Source: VRUE01 sp963837735
GTDB lineage: Bacteria > Actinomycetota > Thermoleophilia > Solirubrobacterales > 70-9
DNA length: 64,000 nucleotides
Direction: 5' to 3'
Assembly: GCA_963837735.1 (NCBI GenBank)
Contig: CAWIOM010000011.1
Coordinates: 1-64,000 of the forward strand
Below the pieces are notes generated by a model. That model was not told the DNA's origin and did no database searches. It saw only the letters and a list, made by a program, of their open reading frames with translations. Each line of letters opens with the position of its first letter. Positions within the stretch are counted from its first letter, which is position 1. Both the position numbers and the translations under genes were made by a program. Positions 8,264 to 17,664 of the stretch are shown here, piece by piece.

Positions 8264-9511
8264 ATGCCAATCACCAAGCCGCTCGCCGAGAACGAGCATC
8301 TCTTCACGTCCGAGTCAGTCACCGAGGGTCACCCCGACAAGGTCGCCGACGCGATCTCCGACGGGGTCCTCGACGCGATCATGGCCGAGGACCCGACCGG
8401 CCGCGTCGCCTGCGAGACCCTGGTCAACACGGGGATGGCCGTCGTCTCCGGGGAGATCTCGACCGACGTCCATCTCGACATCCCCGAGATCGTCCGCGAG
8501 ACGATCCGCGATATCGGCTACGACCACGGCGACTACGGCTACAACTGCGACCACATCTCGGTCCTGGTCTCGCTCGACAAGCAGTCCCCCGACATCGCCC
8601 AGGGCGTCGACATCGCCTACGAGACCCGCGTCGAGGACGCCGACGACGAGCTGCTGATCGCCGGCGCCGGCGATCAGGGAATGATGTTCGGCTACGCGAG
8701 CGACGAGACCGAGGCGCTGATGCCGATGCCGATCCACATCGCCCACCGGCTCGCCGAACGGCTCGCCGCGGTGCGCAAGGACGGCACCCTCGACTACCTC
8801 GGCCCCGACGGCAAGACCCAGGTCAGCGTCCGCTACGCGGAAGGCCGCCCGGTCTCGATCGACAAGCTGCTGATCTCGACCCAGCACGCCGAGGGCGTCG
8901 ACTCGCAGACGACGATCAAGCCGGACCTCTGGGAGCACGTCGTCATCCCGGTGCTCGAGGCGGCGGTCCCGGGCCGCTACGACGAGGCCGAACTCCGCGA
9001 GGGCTTCCTCGTCAACCCGACCGGCAAGTTCGTGATCGGCGGCCCGGTCGGCGACGCCGGCCTCACCGGCCGCAAGATCATCGTCGACACCTACGGCGGC
9101 ATGGCCCGCCACGGCGGCGGCGCCTTCTCCGGCAAGGACCCGTCGAAGGTCGACCGCTCGGCCGCCTACGCCGCCCGCTACGTCGCCAAGAACGTCGTCG
9201 CCGCCGGCCTCGCCGAGCGCTGCGAGGTCCAGGTCGCCTACGCGATCGGCGTCGCCCACCCGGTCTCGCTGATGGTCGAGACCTTCGGCACCGGCAAGCT
9301 CCCCGACTCGCGGATCTCCCAACTCGTCGAAGACGCGTTCGACATGCGGCCCGGGGCATTCCGGCAGTACCTGGACCTGCACCGGCCGATCTTCCAGAAG
9401 ACGTCCGCCTACGGCCATTTCGGCCGCGACGACGCCGACTTCACCTGGGAGAAGACCGACCGGGCCGAGACTCTGCGCGAGGCCGCCGGCTCGGCCGCGG
9501 CGACCGTCTAG
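8264..9511 (+). CDS. metK: S-adenosylmethionine synthetase
   Basis: Makes SAM from ATP and methionine. Signatures: SVTEGHPDKVADAISD near the N-terminus (ATP and metal binding), the GAGDQGMMFGYA hexapeptide motif (about residue 128) and GGGAFSGKDPSKVDRSAAY (second signature, about residue 285). 415 aa is slightly longer than the usual 380-400. Downstream lies a convergent minus-strand gene whose stop is 14 bp away. Confidence 0.97.
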   Translation: MPITKPLAENEHLFTSESVTEGHPDKVADAISDGVLDAIMAEDPTGRVACETLVNTGMAVVSGEISTDVHLDIPEIVRETIRDIGYDHGDYGYNCDHISVLVSLDKQSPDIAQGVDIAYETRVEDADDELLIAGAGDQGMMFGYASDETEALMPMPIHIAHRLAERLAAVRKDGTLDYLGPDGKTQVSVRYAEGRPVSIDKLLISTQHAEGVDSQTTIKPDLWEHVVIPVLEAAVPGRYDEAELREGFLVNPTGKFVIGGPVGDAGLTGRKIIVDTYGGMARHGGGAFSGKDPSKVDRSAAYAARYVAKNVVAAGLAERCEVQVAYAIGVAHPVSLMVETFGTGKLPDSRISQLVEDAFDMRPGAFRQYLDLHRPIFQKTSAYGHFGRDDADFTWEKTDRAETLREAAGSAAATV

Positions 9512-9524
9512 CCGGCGGGGCGCT

Positions 9525-10791
9525 TCACGAGGAAACCTGAATTCTTGCGCCGGCGTGGCGGAAGCGCTCGACGTCGCCGACGCCGAGTGCCGCCGCCGGC
9601 GTGAGGAAGCCGCTGCGCTCGGGCGTCGCGCCCTTCTCGGAGAGCATCAGCCCGGCCTCGCCGAGCATCTTCGCCGCCGCCAGGTAACCGGGTTGCCCGT
9701 CGCCGTCGAGATCGACCCGCACGTGGTGGCCGCCGACCGTCTTCGCGTTGACGGCCATGCTCCAGGACCAATCGTCCATACGGTCCCCCGCCGGCCCGAA
9801 GCCGGAGGCGGGGAGGCTCCTGCGCAGCAGCCCGGCGGCGTGCCGCCGGACCGAGGGGCGTGCCCTGAGGAGCCCCCGGACCGCCGCCTGCATGCCGCCC
9901 AGGCCCGCCCCGGCCGCGTAGCGAAGCGGGACCGTCGCCGAGCCGCCGGGGATCGCGACGCCCTCGCGGTAACGGAAGGGATTGAAGATCCGGCCCTCCT
10001 CGGCCGCGACCAGGGCCGCGGTGCGGTGGATCACCGCCGGGTTGATGAAAGGCGAGGGCGTCATCGGCGTGATCGACGTCGCCCTGCGCGTTGAAGCGCG
10101 GAGCGAGCGCGATCGGGCTCGCGGCGCGCACCCGTTGCGCCTGCTCCTCCTCGACGATCAGCGCCGCCGCGTCGGCGGCGGCATCGGAGTTCTCGACGGT
10201 GAGGATCTCGGCGAGCGACTGCAGGGTGCCGCCGGAGATGATGTCCGCGGCCCCGATCTTGCCGGCGGGGATCGGCAGCTCGGCGTCGAGGTCGACGACC
10301 GCCAGCTCCTCGCTCCAGCGCTCGCGCGCGGTCTCGGCGGCGAGCAGGACGAGGAGGTCGGGCGGCAGCGCCTCGAAGCCGCAGACGTTGACGATCTTGA
10401 CCCCCGCCTTCTCGGCGCGCTCGGCGGCGCGGTCGATCATCGTCCGCACGAAGGGGATCTCGCCGGTCAGGTCCAGGTAGTGGGCGCCGCCGGCGATGCA
10501 GGCCTCGATAACAGGCTCGCCGTAGAGCGAGTAGGGGCCGACGGCGTCGATCACGACGTCGGCCCGCGAGGCCATCGCGTCGAGCGAGGCGGCGTCGCCG
10601 ACGTCGGCGGCGATGATCTCCGGCGCGCTGACGCCGAGCTCGCCGAGCATGCGGCCCACCTTCTCCGTGTCGCGTCCCGCCGCCGCCCATCTGAAGCCGT
10701 TTTCCTTCGCTCGCTCGGCGAGGTGCGCGGCGACGCCGCGGCCGGTGATGCCGGTGGCGCCGAAGACGACGACCGAGAGGTCCCGCGCCAT
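9525..10791 (-). CDS. saccharopine dehydrogenase/trans-acting enoyl reductase family protein (one frameshift)
   Basis: N-terminal NAD(P) Rossmann motif VVFGATGITGRGVA, then AAAGRDTEKV, VIDAVGPYSLYG and ACIAGGAHYLDLTGE, the order seen in the saccharopine dehydrogenase-like / trans-acting enoyl reductase family. The frame is lost at about 10065-10080, and the C-terminal half (MTPSPFINPAVIHRTAALV to VERFRHAGARIQVSS) is in another frame. Repaired length is about 420 aa. Substrate unknown; relatives act on polyketide lipids or are uncharacterised. It starts 1 bp after the minus-strand PH-domain gene and is probably co-transcribed with it. Confidence 0.8.
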
Positions 10792-11328
10792 CTAGGCCGG
10801 GGGGGCGGGGGGTTCGGGCGACTGCGCCTCGCCGAGGCCGTGACTGCCGGCCACGGCCGCGCCCGTCGCCCGATCGACGTTGTGGACCACGCCTCCCGGG
10901 TCGGCGACCCCGGCGAAGACGAAGTTGTAGTCGTCGGTGGCGGCGGTGTCGAAATCCACGTCGCCGATCTGCATGATCCGCTGGTAGGCGGTCTGCCGGT
11001 AGTTGACGTTCTGGACGCGCTCGAGCCGGGTCTCCTGGATCTCCCGGGAGACGATCCCCCGCTTGATGTTGAGGCGCCGGTTGGTGATCGTGTAGGTGGT
11101 CGCGACCCGCTTGACGAAGCCGATCAGGACGGTCAGGGCGATGATCACGAGAACGATCAGGAAGACCTTGGCGCTGCCGGCGCCGAACAGCTTGGCGATC
11201 ACGCCGACGATCGCGGCGATCACGATTCCCTTCAGGTAGAAGCCGAGGATCGCCCGCCATGACGGGTGACCCTCGAAGATCACCTGCTCGCCGGCGCTGA
11301 GGTTGAGACCGGTCACCGGCGGCAGCAT
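10792..11328 (-). CDS. PH-domain (bPH2/YdbS-like) membrane protein
   Basis: 178 residues. Two hydrophobic segments (about residues 28-45 and 51-70) precede a bacterial PH domain of the YdbT/YdbS type, shown by YTITNRRLNIKRGIVSRE and ETRLERVQNV. The C-terminal tail (about 140-178) is Ala/Pro rich and probably disordered. ATG 11328 begins MLPPVTGLNLSAGEQVIFEGHP, the usual start of this domain; the frame stays open upstream antisense to priA but that part is not coding. It is divergent from priA, 63 bp apart. Confidence 0.8.
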   Translation of the reverse strand: MLPPVTGLNLSAGEQVIFEGHPSWRAILGFYLKGIVIAAIVGVIAKLFGAGSAKVFLIVLVIIALTVLIGFVKRVATTYTITNRRLNIKRGIVSREIQETRLERVQNVNYRQTAYQRIMQIGDVDFDTAATDDYNFVFAGVADPGGVVHNVDRATGAAVAGSHGLGEAQSPEPPAPPA

Positions 11329-11379
11329 ATCTCCGCGACCACGACGGCGCCGGGGCCCGGCGGCGTCCGCTCCCCTCCG

Positions 11380-11385
11380 TACCGT
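11380..11385 (+). promoter_or_regulatory. putative leaderless -10 element for priA
   Basis: TACCGT ends 6 bp before the GTG at 11392, which supports that GTG as the true start and a leaderless transcript. Confidence 0.5.
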
Positions 11386-11391
11386 GAGCCG

Positions 11392-13585
11392 GTGATTGCG
11401 AAGGTCGAGCCGCTGACCACCGCCCGCGCCCTGCGCGGCCCGTTCGACTACCGCCTCCCGGCGGAGATGGAGGACCTCGAGGTCGGCGCCGTCGTCCGGG
11501 TCCCCTTCGGCCACCGTCGCCTGCTCGGAGTCGTGGTCGAGCGCTCCGAGAGCTCCGAGCTGCCGCTCGAGCGCCTCGCCGAGCCGCTCGAGGCGCTCGA
11601 GGCCGGGGCGCCGGCCGAGCTGGTCCGCCTCGGTCTCTGGGTCGGCCGCGAGTACTGCTCGACCCCCTCCCGCGGCCTCGAGCTCGTCCTGCCGCCGGGC
11701 ACGGGCGCCGGCGGACAGCGGGTCCGATCGCGGGTCGAGCTGCGGGCTGAGATCGCGCCCGCCGGCGAGGCCGCGCTGAGCGGCTCGGAGCGGCTCGGCG
11801 TCAGGCAGCGGGCGACGCTGGAGGCGCTTCGCGAAGCGGGGGAGATGTCGGCGGCCGAGCTCGCCGGCGAGGTCGGGGCCGACCGCCAGGTCCTGCGCCG
11901 GCTCGAGCAGCGCGAGCTGATCACGACCCGCAGCTCGCAGATGCGCCGCGCGCCCGATCATCCCAGCGTCGGTGCCGTCGCCGGGCGACCGCAGCTGCTC
12001 CCCGAGCAGGAGCGCGCCGCAGAGGAGATCGTCGCCGCGATCGACGGCGTCGCCGGCGCCGAGCGCGAGCTGCTCCTGCACGGGGTGACCGGCTCGGGCA
12101 AGACCGAGGTCTACCTCGCCGCGGTCGAGGCGGTGCTGGCCCGCGGTCGCACGGCGATCGTCCTCGTCCCCGAGATCGGCCTCGCGCCGCAGGCGGTGGC
12201 CCGCTTCCGGGCGCGGCTCGGCGACCGAGTCGCCGTCCTCCACTCGGCCCTCTCCGACGGCGAGCGCTACGACGAGTGGCGCCGCCTGCGGAGCGGCGAG
12301 GCGAGCGTCTGCGTCGGCCCGCGCTCGGCCGTCTTCGCACCGCTCGCCGACCTCGGCCTGCTGGTCATCGACGAGGAGCACGACCCCTCCTACAAGCAGG
12401 AGGGCGACCCCTGCTACGACGCTCGCACCGTCGCCCGGCGCCGGGCGCGGGAGTGCGGCGCGGTGCTCGTCGCCGGGACCGCGACTCCGCGCCCCGAGAC
12501 CTGGCTCGAGCTGCCTCGACTGGACCTGCCCCGCCGCGTCGACGGTCGGGCGATGCCGCCGGTCGAGGTCCTCGACATGCGCGGGACCGATCCGCGCGGC
12601 GGGCCGCTGCACCCGGCGACCCTCGAGGCGCTCGGCGAGGTGCGAGCCGCCGGCAGCAAGGCGATCGTGATGATCAACCGGCGTGGCTTCGCCCCCTGGC
12701 TGACCTGCCGTTCCTGCGGGCGCCATTGGGACTGCCCCAACTGCGACGTCTCGTTGATCGTCCACCGCCACAGCGAGCGCCTCGTCTGCCATCACTGCGC
12801 CCACGCCGAGCCCATGCCCGGAGCCTGCGGCGAGTGCGGCTCGACGACCCTCTCGCGGGCCGGCGCCGGCACCGAGCAGGTCGAGGCGCTGCTCGCCGAG
12901 CGGCTGGCGCCGATGCCTGTCTTCCGACTCGACTCCGACACGGCGGCGGCGCGGGGCGCCCACGCGGAGATCCTCGCCCGTTTCGGCGAGGCCAGGAGCG
13001 CCGTCCTCGTCGGCACCCAGATGGTTGCCAAGGGACATGACTTCCCCGAGGTAACCTTGAGCGCGATCCTCGACGCCGACGCCACCCTCCGCTTCCCCGA
13101 CTTCCGCGCCGGGGAGCGCACCTTCGCGATGGTGGCCCAGCTCGCCGGGCGCTCGGGCCGAGGCGCCGCCGGGGGCAAGGTGATCGTGCAGACGCTGGCG
13201 CCGCAGGCGGCGAGCATCGTCCACGCCGCCCGTCACGACTCGGCCGGCTTCCTCGCCGGGGAGATCGAGCGGCGCCGGGCGCTGCGCTACCCGCCCTTCT
13301 CGAGCCTCGTCCGAGTCGTGCTCAGGGCGGAGGCCGAGCGCCCGGCTGGAGGTCGCGGCGACGAAGCTCGCCGCAGCCCTCGCCGAGGCGCTGCCCGAGG
13401 AGGCCGACATGCTCGGGCCGGCGCCCATGTTCAGGGTCCGAGGCCGTTACCGGCGGCGGCTGCTGGTCAAGTCCGAGCAGCGCGAGGGCACGGTCGCCGC
13501 GGTCCGCACCGCCGTCGAGGGCCTGGCGGCGGACCGCGACAGCTTCCGCGAGGTCGCCCTCGCGGTCGACGTCGACCCCCAGTAG
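11392..13585 (+). CDS. priA: primosomal protein N' (PriA helicase-like, one frameshift)
   Basis: Replication restart helicase. The N-terminal DNA-binding part (GPFDYRLPAEMEDLEVGAVV) is followed by Walker A GVTGSGKTE (about residue 236), DEEH Walker B, and a zinc-binding insert with CRSCG, CPNC, CHHC and CGECG between the helicase lobes. Actinobacterial PriA often lacks helicase activity; here Walker A and DEEH look intact. One extra C at about 13340 shifts the frame; the C-terminus continues as RLEVAATKLAAALAEALPEE and ends VALAVDVDPQ. Repaired length about 730 aa. Confidence 0.92.
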
Positions 13586-13638
13586 CCGCGGCCGCGCCGG
13601 GCGCTGTCCGTCATACCTTCGTCCACCGGTCGGGGCCA

Positions 13639-13644
13639 TACAAT
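13639..13644 (+). promoter_or_regulatory. putative leaderless -10 element for def
   Basis: TACAAT, close to the sigma-70 consensus, ends 7 bp before the GTG start of def. Confidence 0.5.
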
Positions 13645-13651
13645 CGAGGGG

Positions 13652-14293
13652 GTGAGCGAGGACCGCACCATCGACACGGGCGAGGACGATCGCTCCGAAC
13701 TCGAAAACGCTTTGATCGAGCGCCGCGAAGCGGCGCTCGCCCAGGTGGTCAAGTTCGGCGACCCTGTGTTGAAGAGCAGGGCCTCCCCGGTCGCCGAGAT
13801 CGGCGAGGGCCTGCGCGCCGACACCGACCGGATGATCGCGATCATGCGCGACGGGCTGGGGGTGGGGCTGGCGGCGACCCAGGTCGGGATGTTGCGGCGC
13901 CTGCTCGTCTTCCAGGCCAACAACGACTCCGAGCCGAGGGCGCTGGTCAACCCCGAGATCGAGTGGAGATCGGAGGACCTGGTGCTCGCCGAGGAGGGAT
14001 GTCTCAGCCTGCCGCAGGTCTCAGTGGACGTCGAGCGGCCCCTGCACGTGGTCGTCGGCGGCCTCGACGTCGACGGCGAGGCGGTCAGGATCGAGGCCTC
14101 GGGCCTCGAGGCGCGCGTCCTCCAGCACGAGATCGACCACCTCGACGGCATCCTCATCCTCGACCGCACGGAGCGCCCTCAGCGCAGGGGCGCGCTGCGG
14201 GCGCTGCGCGAAGGCGGCAGCTACAGCCCGCCGATCGAGGACGAGCCGGAGGCGGACGATGAGGGGCATCGCGAGCCGAAGAGCACAGCGTGA
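13652..14293 (+). CDS. def: peptide deformylase
   Basis: Removes the N-formyl group from nascent proteins. All three deformylase motifs are present: GVGLAATQVG, EEGCLSLP (metal Cys) and QHEIDHLDG (HExxH metal site). At 213 aa it has an N-terminal extension of about 30 acidic residues and a C-terminal tail (PIEDEPEADDEGHREP) beyond the usual 170-190. The formyltransferase gene fmt follows at once, the usual pairing. Confidence 0.95.
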   Translation: MSEDRTIDTGEDDRSELENALIERREAALAQVVKFGDPVLKSRASPVAEIGEGLRADTDRMIAIMRDGLGVGLAATQVGMLRRLLVFQANNDSEPRALVNPEIEWRSEDLVLAEEGCLSLPQVSVDVERPLHVVVGGLDVDGEAVRIEASGLEARVLQHEIDHLDGILILDRTERPQRRGALRALREGGSYSPPIEDEPEADDEGHREPKSTA

Positions 14294-14309
14294 GCGCGTC
14301 GATCGACGC

Positions 14310-15215
14310 GTGAGGACCGTCTACCTCGGAACCTCGGACTTCGCCGCTGCCGTCCTTCGCCGCCTCGCCGACTCCCCGCACCGCCCACAGCTCGTCGTCA
14401 CGCCGCCGGACCGCCCCCGGGGCAGGGGGCGGAGGACGCTGCCGCCGCCGGCCGCCGAGGCCGCTCGCGAGCTCGGGGTCGAGCTGCTGCAGGTGGCAAG
14501 CGTCAACGAGGATGCCGCCATTGAGCGGATCCGTGAGGCGCGCCCCGAGGCCGCCGTGGTCTGCGCCTTCGGGCAGTTGATCCGCGAGCCGTTGCTCTCC
14601 TCGCAGCCGTTCCTCAACGTCCATCCGTCGTTGCTGCCGCGCTGGCGCGGCGCGGCGCCGATCGAGCGCGCGATCATGGCCGGGGACGAGCGAACCGGCG
14701 TCTGCATCATGGAGCTCACGGAGGGCCTCGACTCGGGCCCGGTGGCGCTCCGCGAGGAGGTCGCGATCGGCGCCGAGGAGGATTTCGAGGCGCTCTCGAC
14801 CAGGCTCGCCGCGCTCGGCGGGGAGCTGCTCGTGCGGGCCCTCGACCTGCAGGCCGAGGGCCGGCTTCAGCTCACCGAGCAGGACGACCGGGCGGCGACC
14901 TACGCGGAGAAGATCGAGCCTGGCGAGCGCCGCCTCGATCCGGATCGCCCGGCGGTGGAGCTGGACCGCGTCGTCCGCGCCCTGACCCCGCACGTCGGCG
15001 CCTACCTCGCTCTCGGGGAGGACCAGCGGCTGGGGGTGAGGCGGGCGCGAGCGGTCGAGGCCGAGCTGCCGGCGGGAGAGCTGCGCGAGGAGGAGGGTGC
15101 GCTCCTGCTCGGCTGCGGCGAGGGCGCCCTGCAGCTCGAGCTCGTGCAGCCGGCCGGGGGCAGGCCGATGAGCGCCGACGCTTACCTGCGCGGCCATCCG
15201 CTCGGCTCCGCATGA
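14310..15215 (+). CDS. fmt: methionyl-tRNA formyltransferase
   Basis: Formylates initiator Met-tRNA with 10-formyl-THF. VRTVYLGTSDFAAAVL is the conserved N-terminus, so GTG 14310 is preferred over the earlier in-frame ATG 14259 inside def. The active-site segment LNVHPSLLPRWRGAAPIE and GVCIMELTEGLDSGP are intact. About 301 aa, normal. The stop overlaps the rsmB ATG by 4 bp. Confidence 0.95.
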   Translation: MRTVYLGTSDFAAAVLRRLADSPHRPQLVVTPPDRPRGRGRRTLPPPAAEAARELGVELLQVASVNEDAAIERIREARPEAAVVCAFGQLIREPLLSSQPFLNVHPSLLPRWRGAAPIERAIMAGDERTGVCIMELTEGLDSGPVALREEVAIGAEEDFEALSTRLAALGGELLVRALDLQAEGRLQLTEQDDRAATYAEKIEPGERRLDPDRPAVELDRVVRALTPHVGAYLALGEDQRLGVRRARAVEAELPAGELREEEGALLLGCGEGALQLELVQPAGGRPMSADAYLRGHPLGSA

Positions 15216-16603
15216 GCGCCGGGCGGGGCGGGATCGCCCCGGCCCGCGTGCTCGCCTACGAAGTGATTCGGGCCACCTTCGAGGAGGACGCCTTCACCGA
15301 GCGCGCCTTCCGAGAGCTCGCTGCGGTGCGCAGGGTCGGCGGTCGCGAGCGGGCCCAGGCGCAGCGCCTCGCCTTCGGCGCGGTTCAGCGCCGCGGGACG
15401 AGCGACGTCGCGATCGAGAGGCTGGCCGAGCGCGCTCCACGGATGCTCGACCCGCCGGTGATCGCCGCCCTCCGCCTCGGCCTCTACGAGCTTCTCTTCG
15501 CCGACGGCACACCCGATCACGCCGCCGTCGACCAGGCCGTCGAGCTGACCAAGAAGGCGGGCGCCGCGCATGCGTCCGGGCTCGTCAACGCCGTCCTGCG
15601 CCGCGCCGCGCGTGAGCGCGAGGCACTGGCCGGGGCGCTGCTCGGCGACGACTCGACCCCCGAGCTCGCTGCGGTCGCCCACTCGGTGCCGCTCTGGCTG
15701 GCGCAGATGTGGTGGCGGGAGCTGGGCGCCGAGGGCGCCCGGTCGCTGCTCGCCGCCTGCAACCTGCCGGCCGAGGTCGCCTTTCGGATCGACGGGTCGG
15801 CCGGCCGTGAGGAGACGATCGCCGGCCTCGCCGAGTCCGGCGTCGAGGCTCGCGCCCCCGAGGCGCCCTGGCCGCTGGCGCCGCCCGAGACGATCGTGAT
15901 CGAGGGGCGGACCGGCGAGCTCGTCCCCGCCCGGGTCGCGGCGGGCGAACTGACGCCGCAAAGCCGCGGCTCTGCGGCCGTGGTCGAGGTGCTCGATCCG
16001 CACCCGGGCGAGCACGTGCTCGACCTCTGCGCCGGGCCGGGGATCAAGACCGGCCAGATAGCCGAGCGGATGGAGGACCGCGGCGAGACGATCTCGGTCG
16101 AGCTCGACGGCGCCCGCGCGGCCGAGGTCTCCGGCCAGGCGCAGCGCCTCGGCCTGCGCGGGGTGACCGTGATCGAGGCCGACGCCGCCGAGATGGGAGT
16201 CGGCAGCGGCGGCTTCGACCGGGTCCTCGTCGACGCGCCCTGCTCGGACCTCGGCGCCCTCGCCTCCCGCCCGGATGCGCGCTGGCGCAAGTCGCCTGGC
16301 CAGATCGAGCGACTCGCCGAGGTCCAGGACCGGGTCCTGCGCACGGCCGCGACGATGCTGCGCCCCGGCGGGGTGCTCGTCTACTCGACCTGCACGGTCT
16401 CCCGCCGCGAGAACGAGGATCGGGTCGAGGCCCTGCTCGAGGCGGGGGCCGCGGGCGAGGTGCCGGCGCTCTCAGCCGAGGACCTCGGCGAGCGCGCCCC
16501 GGAGCTCGCCTCACCGCTCGACCGGCGCGCTCTGCAGCTGCGGCCGGACCGCGATCTCACGACCGGGTTCTTCATCGCCCGCCTGAAACGGGATGATGGT
16601 TGA
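15212..16603 (+). CDS. rsmB: 16S rRNA (cytosine-967-C5)-methyltransferase
   Basis: An N-terminal NusB-like RNA-binding domain (residues 1-140) is fused to a SAM-dependent RNA m5C methyltransferase. VLDLCAGPGIKTGQIAE is the SAM motif, DAPCSDLGALASRPDARW holds one catalytic Cys and VYSTCTVSRRENED the other. 463 aa, typical. The fmt-rsmB overlap (ATGA) shows coupling, and the zinc-ribbon gene begins directly at its stop. Confidence 0.95.
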   Translation: MSAGRGGIAPARVLAYEVIRATFEEDAFTERAFRELAAVRRVGGRERAQAQRLAFGAVQRRGTSDVAIERLAERAPRMLDPPVIAALRLGLYELLFADGTPDHAAVDQAVELTKKAGAAHASGLVNAVLRRAAREREALAGALLGDDSTPELAAVAHSVPLWLAQMWWRELGAEGARSLLAACNLPAEVAFRIDGSAGREETIAGLAESGVEARAPEAPWPLAPPETIVIEGRTGELVPARVAAGELTPQSRGSAAVVEVLDPHPGEHVLDLCAGPGIKTGQIAERMEDRGETISVELDGARAAEVSGQAQRLGLRGVTVIEADAAEMGVGSGGFDRVLVDAPCSDLGALASRPDARWRKSPGQIERLAEVQDRVLRTAATMLRPGGVLVYSTCTVSRRENEDRVEALLEAGAAGEVPALSAEDLGERAPELASPLDRRALQLRPDRDLTTGFFIARLKRDDG

Positions 16604-16846
16604 GTGAACGCCGACCGAGGCGACAGCGGGAGCGTCCTCAAGCGGGCCGCCTGTCCGGGCTGCGGCGAACCGTGGCTGCGCCCGACGCAGCTCCCCGGCC
16701 GCTTCCGCTGCGTGTACTGTCTGCGCCGCTTCGAGCTCGTCTCGCAGTGCCCGGACTGTGGCGAACACCAGACGATCGCCCGGATGAGCACCACCGAGGA
16801 CATGACCTGTCAGCACTGCGGCGGCTCGATGCTCAGACACGTGTGA
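16604..16846 (+). CDS. small zinc-ribbon protein
   Basis: 80 residues with four CxxC pairs: CPGC, CVYC, CPDC and CQHC, which suggests two zinc ribbons. GTG start abuts the rsmB stop (TGAGTG). Sequence such as FRCVYCLRRFELVSQCPDCG is reminiscent of nucleic-acid or protein binding ribbons. The specific function is unknown; its place between rsmB and rpe hints at a translation-linked role but does not prove it. Confidence 0.75.
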   Translation: MNADRGDSGSVLKRAACPGCGEPWLRPTQLPGRFRCVYCLRRFELVSQCPDCGEHQTIARMSTTEDMTCQHCGGSMLRHV

Positions 16847-16862
16847 GCGGAGGAAGGCGACG

Positions 16863-17550
16863 ATGAGCGAGCGGATGGCACAACTGATCGGCGAGCGGCG
16901 GGTGGCGCCGTCGATCCTCTCCGCCGACTTCGCCCGGCTCGGGGAGCAGATCGACGAGGTCATGGAGGCGGGCGCCCGCGTCATCCACTTCGACGTCATG
17001 GACGGCCACTTCGTGCCGCCGATAACGATCGGGCCGCTCGTCTCGACCTCGATCGCCGACCGGGTCCACGAGGCCGGCGGCGCGATCGACGTCCATCTGA
17101 TGATCGCCGAGCCCGAGCGCCACATCGAGGCATTTCGCCGCGGCCGGCGCCGACTCGATCACCTTCCACGAGGAGGCGACCCCGCACGCGAACCGCACCC
17201 TGACCGCGATCCGCGAGCTCGGCTGCCTGGCCGGGGTGGCGATCAACCCCGGGACGCCGGTCGGGGCGCTCGCCGAGCTCGAGGGCCTCGCCGACATCGT
17301 CCTCTGCATGACAGTAAACCCGGGCTGGGGAGGGCAGTCGTTCATCCCCGGCTCGCCCGCCAAGGTCGCCCGCCTGCGGGAGATCGTCGGCGACGCCAAG
17401 ATCGAGGTCGACGGAGGCGTCGACACAGCCACCGCCGGCTCGGTCGCCGACGCCGGCGCCTCCCTCTTCGTCGCCGGCTCCGCCGTCTTCGGGTCAGCTG
17501 ATCCGGCCGAAGCCTACGCTGGGATCGTCGCCGCAGCGGGAGCTGTTTAG
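16863..17550 (+). CDS. rpe: ribulose-phosphate 3-epimerase (one frameshift)
   Basis: TIM-barrel epimerase of the pentose phosphate pathway. Signatures: VAPSILSADFARLG, HFDVMDGHFVPP, DVHLMIAEP, then after the break ITFHEEATPHANRTL, CMTVNPGWGGQSF and EVDGGVDTATAG. One extra T at 17133-17135 (TTT for TT) breaks the frame at EAF/AAAGADS. Repaired about 229 aa. The TAG stop is the first base pair of an imperfect palindrome that fills the gap to the convergent antiporter gene. Confidence 0.93.
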
Positions 17551-17662
17551 GACCGATCCCGGTAGGGGTGGAACGTCTTGTACTTTTTCGGCGATTCGAC
17601 CTCGGACGGCAATGGCCGTTCATCGAAAAAGTTAAGCCGGAACCCCTGCCGGGATCGGTCCC
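17550..17662. repeat. palindromic repeat family A, copy 1 (convergent intergenic)
   Basis: A 113-bp inverted repeat. The outer arms (GGACCGATCCCGG and its complement, extended by AGGGGT with one mismatch) enclose the family core, which begins CTTGTACTTTTTCG and ends CGAAAAAGTTAAGC. The core centre holds CTCGGACGGC and a small hairpin ACGGC-AATG-GCCGT. It exactly fills the space between the stop of rpe and the stop of the convergent antiporter gene, so it could serve as a two-way terminator. Confidence 0.9.
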
Positions 17663-17664
17663 TC

